From Smallanthus sonchifolius (lineage: Eukaryota; Streptophyta; Magnoliopsida; Asterales; Asteraceae): DNA of 64,000 bases. Of the stretch, positions 57,366 to 64,000 are shown piece after piece. Position 1 is the stretch's first letter. Each line of letters opens with the position of its first letter. Location of the stretch: NCBI GenBank assembly GCA_023525975.1, contig CM042030.1, positions 29,444,350 to 29,508,349 on the forward strand, read 5' to 3'. Both the position numbers and the translations under genes were made by a program. Below the pieces are notes generated by a model. It saw only the letters and a list, made by a program, of their open reading frames with translations, was not told the origin of the DNA and made no database searches.

Positions 57366-59411
57366 CCAAGGCGTCTGCTACGACATTCGCCTTACTAGGA
57401 TGATACTTGATATCGCAGTCGTAATCATTTAGTAGTTCTACCCAACAATGTTGTCTCAAGTTGAGTTCTTTCTGATTAAAGATGCGTTGGAGACTCTTAT
57501 GATCTGTAAAGATACTACATTTTGTACCATATAAGTAATGTCTCCAATTCTTGAGTGCAAACACGACAACACCCAATTCCAAGTCGTGAGTCGTATAATT
57601 TTTCTCATGGACTTTCAGCTGTCTGGATGCATATGCTACGACTTTTTCTCTTTGCATTAGTACACATCCTAGACCTTGGTGTGATGCGTCGCAATACACG
57701 AAAAAATTGTCAGCTCCCTCGGGAAGGGATAGGATTGGTGCACTGCAAAGCTTCTACTTGAGCAATTGAAAAGCTGATTCTTGCTTATCAGTCCAATCAA
57801 ACTTTTTATCCTTATGGGTTAACGTGGTCAAAGGTAGGGCTATCTTTGAAAAATTCTCAATGAATCGCCTATAGTAGCCTGCCAAACCCAGAAATTGACG
57901 CACCTCAGTCGGAGTTCTTGTGCTTCCCAGTTTTTGATAGCTTCAATTTTGGACGGATCCACGTGGATACCCTTTTTATTGATGTCATGTCCAAGAAATT
58001 GAACCTCTCGGATCCAAAACTCACACTTAGAGAATTTGACATATAGCTTCTCATTTCTGAGTAGTTCCAAGAATAATTTCAAATGATGTTCATGTTCCTC
58101 CTTGGTTCGTGAATATATCAATATGTCATCGATAAACACAATCACGAATTTATCCAAGTATGGCTTGCACACGCGGTTCATGAGATTCATGAAAATTGTC
58201 GGTGCATTAGTCAAACCAAATGGCATAACTAGAAACTCGCAGTGACCATAACGAGTCCTAAAAGCCGCCTTTGGTACATCTTCCTCCTGGATTTTCAGTT
58301 GATGATACCCTGATCATAGATCAATCTTAGAATAGAAGCTGGAACCTTGAAGTTGGTCGAATAAATCGTCTATTCGAGGAAGAGGATACCGGTTTTTGAT
58401 TGTCAGTTTGTTCAACTTCCGGTAATCAATTCACATCCTAAAGGTTCCATCCTTTTTCTTCACAAAAAAGACCGGAGCTCCCCAGGGTGAGAAACTCGGT
58501 CTTATGAAGCCTTTATCAAGTAACTCTTGCAGTTGACTTGATAATCTTGCTTCTCAGACGGTGCTAGACGGTACGGCGATCGTGCAACTGGTGCGGCTTC
58601 TAGTAGTCGGTCGATCCGGAACTTGACTTGTCTTGGTGGCAGTAAGCTAGGTAAGTCTTCAGGAATTACCTCGGGGTAATCCCTAACGATCGGTATGTCT
58701 TCAAGTCGACGTTCCTCACGTTTCTTCTCGACGACATGGGCCAGGAATGCGCAATAACCCTTACGTAGATACTTATGAGCTTTCATGCAGTTTATCATCT
58801 TCAGCATCGTTCTACACTTTTCACCTTGAATGGAAAGAATTTCTCCACTTGGTAGTGGGACACGTACAATCTTTTCAAAGCATACGATCTCGGTATGATT
58901 CTTCGATAACCAATCCATGCCAATAACAATGTCAAAACTCCCTAGATCGACATGTAGGAGGTCTATACTAAATGTGTGGTTTTCTAGACATAAAGTACAA
59001 CCCTTAATGACCTCTCCGGTTTCTATTAGTTTCCCATTTGCTAATTCAATTGTATAACTTTGTTCTAGTTTGCTGGCCTTAATACCGAGTGAAGATTTAA
59101 AATCATTTGACACAAAGCTCATATCAGCACCCGAATCAAAAAGTACAAAGGCATAGTGATTATTTATCGGGAACGTACTAGTGACAATGTTCGAGTCCCG
59201 GCGTGCGTCCCCTGCACCCATCACAAATGCCCTCCCCTGTGCTTGAGCGTTGTTCTGATTCTTCCACTTGGGACAAAATTTTTCACACTTTCCACACTTG
59301 ATGCACCCACCAGCATGACGATATCCACACTTTTTACACCTCAGTAGGCCCCTTTCATACTGTTTCCTTTCCATGGTGTTGGCCACAAAGGCCTTAACAG
59401 TTTCTTGTTTC
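57366..59411 (-). pseudogene. Element H protease, RT and part of RNase H
   Basis: Ty3/gypsy pol distinct from A and D. Cys-rich CKKCGYRHAGGCIKCGKC (about 59345), protease LFDSGADMSFVSNDF (Asp kept), VIGMDWLSKNHTEIVCFEK, then linker PEVIPEDLPSLLPPRQVKF. One base is missing near 58548, shifting RT. The palm has MPFGLTNAPTIFMNLMNRV and FIDDILIYSRTKEEH. Another one-base loss near 57918. RNase H with MYCDASHQGLGCVLMQREK and FTDHKSLQRIFNQKELNLRQ, ending KANVVADAL at the junction with D. RNase H end and integrase are absent. Confidence 0.9.
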
Positions 59412-60340
59412 TTACCCTTGCTTCCCAGACTTGTTACTTGAATTTCCCATCCACTTCATTTTCTCTCTAGATATACCTTCCTCATTCAACTTCTTCCCAA
59501 ACAATCCATTACGTACAGCATCATCTCTGAGTTTGAATGCTAAGATTATAACGCTCTTGGCATCCATTGGATTAGATGAAGTTACCATGCTACGAATTTG
59601 AGGCGCAAGGCCCCACAAATATATTTCCACACACTTGTGTTCTGGCGTGACCATGTGTGGTACCAGAATTGCCAGTTCATTGAAACGGTCAGTGTACCCA
59701 GCCACGTCATCTCCTACCATCTGTAGATTCCACATCTCAGCCTCGATCTTTTGTAATTCATTTTGAGGACAGTATTCCTCGATCATCATGTTTTTCAGAT
59801 CTTCCCAAGATAATTGATACGTCGTCTGACTTCCCAAAGTTTTCACTTGGGTATTCCACCAGGTCAATGCCTTATCAGTGAGCGTACAAGTAGAATACTT
59901 CACCATGCTATCAGCGGTGCACTCACTGATGTCAATCACCGATTCCATCTTTTCTATCCACCTCATTAGGCCTACTGCACCCTCGGTGCCATTGAAGCTA
60001 CGAGGGTTATAGGATAGGAAGGCCTTGTAGGTGCACTTCCTATTTGAAGCATCTGTAGGATCACAAGTCATTTAGTTTAATAACGTCATTAATTTTGATC
60101 ATGACTATGTGTTACGGACGTGATTACTTGTTCTTTACCTCCAGAACCTCCGACTGTGTTGCTACCTCCTGCACCTCCCCCGTCGGTACCGCTGTCGTTC
60201 CCTCCGCCACTATTTCGATTGGCTTCATAATGTTCTAGGGCGGCAGCTACCCGTTGTGATATGAGTTGCTCCATGTTTGGGGAAATCGTCTCGTTGTTGT
60301 CGCCAGTGGTGTCACGCGGCATCCTTCGCTTATGTGCCAT
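59412..60340 (-). pseudogene. gag of element H
   Basis: Start at 60340 (MAHKRRMPRDTTGDNNE), Gly/Asn-rich N-terminal part to 60089, then a different frame from 60071: CTYKAFLSYNPRSFNGTEGA, LTWWNTQVKTLGSQTTYQLS, EEYCPQNELQKIEAEMWNL and DRFNELAILVPHMVTPEH. The last frame ends at 59412; one extra G there separates gag from the Cys-rich region. So at least two frameshifts. No LTR of H is in view. Confidence 0.88.
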
Positions 60341-60506
60341 TGTGTTTTTTCTAACATAAGATTTAGAAAGAAACAACATTATATAATAATAATGATATAG
60401 CATGACATAAGGATACAACAACATCAAACGTAGACAACCATCATCACAACATATGATACACATACATTGTTAAAACATACATAATACATTGTTCCAAAAG
60501 ACAAGG
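60341..60506 (-). other. Element H leader remnant
   Basis: AT-rich, non-coding sequence upstream of H gag. No primer site is reached before element I begins at 60507. Confidence 0.5.
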
Positions 60507-63500
60507 TGTAACAACCCCAATTTTAGGGTCATATTTTTTTTATTTAATACATACCTTAGATGACATAAGTGACACATGCGTAGACCGATACCGGTATAAA
60601 ATTTTTTGACACGAAAACTGGTTACAGACAAAGCCCAATGGGATTGGCCCGTCTTCAAGTTATTGGGCTTGGCCCAATCTTCCATAACCCACCAAATTTA
60701 AATTAACTCAAAAACACTAAACATTATAATTAATGATTTAAAGTTCACTAGTTTTACTCGACACATTTCACATACGAAACCGTGGGACATAAAACATATA
60801 ACGCATTAACGTAAGTATCAACTAAACATACAATATTTACATAATCTTTGTATATATAATTGCATAATTAAAACTTTACACATATATACAATTACGCGCA
60901 CACGCGTATATTATTTAACGTCACGAAACCGCACGTTCCAGTCACAAATATTACAACAACTAATTTAAACATTACCACACATTAAAAATCTTAAGACTTC
61001 TTATAATAAATTATTTTATTGATATAACTTTATTTAATTAAGTAGTAACTTTAAATATATAATAGTAATACAAAGTAAATTAACTAAAAACCTATTTAAG
61101 ACATATTATCCTAAAAACAAGGAAAATGAAATTCCATCTTCCATTCTCCTCCATTCCATACGTAACCTACACAGACATATATTTATTTACTTATTTTTAT
61201 TGGATAGACATAAAGATTAAACTTAAAACTAATTCCTAATAATTCAAAAATCCTATAAAATAGCAAAAAACTCCTCCTTTTCTCTTGCACTAATCCGTCC
61301 AAAGAGCCCCCTACGAGTTTTTATATAAATCTTTCCATATCTCTTAAAAATCTTTATTGATATCTTATGCAAATCTCAAGATCCTACCAAATAAGTCAAA
61401 CCCTACCCAAATCTCTTAAAAATCTTGCAATATCTACACCATCCAAGAAATATTGCGGTTCCTAGAATCATCTCAGGGATTCTCACGCAAGAATCCTTCT
61501 TCTCCAATCGATTTTCATCTTGGTTCTCCATAAACCAAGAATTATTGCATGCTACCCCATTCTACTATCATCTCTCCATCCTTAATCTCTCACAAAGCCT
61601 CAAGAACACTCTCACATCTTCATTGAGTTCAAATCCAGCCTCTAATCCCCTCCAGACTTCAGTTTTTGAAAAAGAAACACAAGCTTTCAAGCCACTTTGA
61701 TCCATGTAAGTTGCTACAATCAATCATCATTCAAACTCTTGTGTTATTACATCCTTACATATTGATTTTAACCAGAAAATACAGCCATATTCATCTCTGT
61801 ACAGCCCTAAATTCGAATTCTTGAAGGCTTCCTAAACAAATTCTAGTATTGTTCAATTGTTCTTCAATAGTCGTCAAGGTAAACCATGGATTCATCCACA
61901 ACTTTTGCATAATTCTTACTCTAACTCTATGATTCTATGATTTCTCAGAAACTCTACATTGTTCCAGCCATTAAACCCCACAAAAACCCTTGCTTATTCT
62001 GCTGAGAATTCGACCCAAGACCATCCAAGAAGGCACGGGCTCGATTCTTACACAAACGTACGTTAATCTTGTAAATTCTAGTACCTACATATGTTTATAT
62101 AAATCCTAATCACTCTAACTTATTTACTCAGAGTATAATCAGTACCCAAGGTGTTAAAATCATCCTACTACAGCCCCAAAAAGTGCCAAGAACGAAACAC
62201 CCGAAAGGTAAACCAAAAACCAAACCGTATTCTATGATTTCATGTGTAAATCAATAGTTTTCTTTAATATTTCAAGTCAAACTCTTATTCCTTCAAAACT
62301 CACGAAATTTACTGCTCAATTGGATCTATTTGGAGCCTTCTATTCACCCATTTGATCAGCCCTACAAGAAGGTACATAAATCCTATACAAAAATCTCCCG
62401 TTTAAAACGTCAATTTCATTGTTTTACACCTTTGTATACGTACGACCTCCTATATGTCCAAACCATTAAATATACTAAATTTACAGTTTTTAAGGTTCCT
62501 AAAACTAATTCATGACAACTTATGGCTCAAAACTTCAAAAACTAGCAAAAATCACCGAAAACCCGTTGTAAAACCGTCAAAAACGGTTTCCACAAAGTTG
62601 TTTATTTAAAAAATGGGATTCTTACCCACTAAACTACCAAACAATATTTTTCCAGAGGACATAGGTCCTAAATAAAGAGTTATCCAAAAAGAATCACTCA
62701 AAAACGTTTACTAAACGACTGTACGATTTTAAAACGAGTTTTAAAGCCATAAATTGGAAAAATAGTTAAACACCTCAGAAAATTATGAAAATTTATAGAG
62801 AACTTTCTAATACTAATCAAAACCTAGAAAAAAAAATATTGATTTAGGTGCAGGTCTCAAATTACTATGGAACGTGTTTAACATATGTAAAATAAACGGG
62901 TAACTACACGAATTTTTAATAAATAGTGAATCTAACCAAAATTCAAACTTTATAATTTTTAAAACTTACATATACTGTGTTAGGCCTGTAGAAAATATAA
63001 AATCAAATTTTTAAGTTTATTTAATAATTAATAGGAATTTAGGTCATTTTTAGACAATTAAATTCACTAAAAATGTAAAAATACAGAAAATAATTATATA
63101 AATATTATTTTTATACCTTATAGTCATAACCTACTGTAGAAACATATAACTTAGAAATGTTGAGGTAATTTTAATTATCAAAAATATATATCATTTAAAC
63201 GCGTTAAAACAATAGTTAATTAAGTAAAAGTAACAAAATAATACCATAGTTATAAACTTTTTTTTTTCCAGAAAGTTTTGTCTTATATAAGTTAAGTATG
63301 ACTCTCACTTAAATATTATAGATAATCTTAAATTATATATTGATTAATCACTTCAAAAACGTGAGTTTTGTTATAACCTTTAATCACTTCAAAAACGTGA
63401 GTTTTAGTTATTACAATATTATTATTTTACCTTATTTTGTTGATATAGATGACTTATATAATAAACAAGAACTATAATTACTTAAGTAGTAATATGTATA

Positions 63501-64000
63501 CTTGATCTAAACTTATTCGATGATAACTAATATACTAACCAAACTGATAACAACGAGTTTTTGGACATAGTATACAACATCACCTTAGGATACCGACACA
63601 TATGGACTCGTCTATGATACTTGTATTGTTAGTAACACATTGTCCTAAACATAGGGGCCCTAGTGTATACCAACCGGTGATTATCTTTCAAGATACCGCA
63701 AGGTGAGTTCATGTGATCCCATTTTTCACTACTTTACTTAAACACTTTGGGGATGGGATACATACTCCTAAACTACTTTTGTTATAAACTTGGTGTAAAT
63801 ATAAACAAGACTGTTTTTGCTGCCGTAACAAACCCTGACTTTTTGGCACAATCATTAACTCCATAAGGAGCTGACGAGATATATGGGTAGTATTATCTAA
63901 GGAAGACCCCCCCACACAGTGGGCCTAATTGATCGGGGAGACCACTCACTGAATGATAAATGAGTATCTTGTGACATATATCGACGCACTTTTATTGACT
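60507..64000 (+). repeat. Long LTR-like sequence I, incomplete
   Basis: Starts TGTAACAACCCCAATTTTAGG, like the LTR starts of the other gypsy elements, and abuts H leader. TATA-like TATAAAATAG near 61255, then a C/T-rich stretch. AAGGTGAGTTC at about 63699, followed by CCC and GGGGATGGG, is the block seen in other LTRs. A 26-bp direct repeat is at 63344-63369 and 63380-63405. No protein resembling gag or pol. The right end is outside the window, so the LTR call rests on the start and the block; at 3.5 kb it would be long and may hold another insertion. Confidence 0.55.

Noticed and set aside
61425..61700. 91-codon plus-strand frame
   Set aside because: It lies after a TATA-like site in LTR-like sequence I, with no recognised domain; most likely untranslated leader.

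Overview
This is plant nuclear DNA made almost entirely of LTR retrotransposons nested inside one another. I see no host gene, rRNA, organelle DNA or CRISPR. The plant assignment rests on Ty3/gypsy and Ty1/copia polyproteins of plant type, TG...CA LTRs with 5-bp target duplications (TSDs), and initiator-Met-tRNA primer sites (TGGTATCAGAGC). The gag and integrase style resembles Asteraceae elements I know, so a composite is my guess only.

Left block (1-25912). A decayed plus-strand element (F; LTR tail about 19428-19946, primer site 19950, non-coding interior to 22502 and again 25374-25912) carries a probable minus-strand LTR fragment (K, 18116-19427) and a gag-only element (E, 22503-25373, TSD TAAAC). 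A minus-strand Ty1/copia element (11312-18115, running off the left edge) sits next to K. It is broken in its RNase H by a minus-strand gypsy element (A1, to 11311). The LTR of A1 is in turn broken by a complete gag-only gypsy element (B, 3393-10506, TSD TGGTT).

Right block (25913-57365). A minus-strand chromodomain gypsy element (D) is split by a plus-strand gypsy element (A2, 28440-51609; TSD ATTTC/ATTTT). A2 carries a small copia-type solo LTR (J, 29588-30118, TSD GTTTG) in its 5' LTR. Its gag is broken by a minus-strand gag-only element (G, 32434-46152). The gag of G is broken by gypsy element C (37202-42519, TSD AGTGT). The order F > D > A2 > G > C is thus up to five insertions deep. From 57366, D is fused to a decayed minus-strand gypsy element (H), which is interrupted at 60507 by a long plus-strand LTR-like sequence (I) reaching the right edge.

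Relationships. A1, A2 and G share gag type and the inner LTR end; C and D are one family and B shares much of their LTR. A2, C and D carry pol, whereas B, E and G have gag and no recognisable pol, so they look like gag-encoding non-autonomous elements that need an integrase and reverse transcriptase in trans. Every coding region but the gag of E has visible damage (stops, one-base frameshifts or lost catalytic residues).

The most unusual signal is in the LTRs. Unrelated families carry arrays of short inverted repeats whose stems change in compensating pairs. Several also share one layout: GGTGAGTTCT, a CCCC/GGGG pair, an AT-rich stretch, the reverse complement AGAACTCACC, a small covarying hairpin, then TTTCAG. 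Positions were counted by hand and should be good to a few bases.
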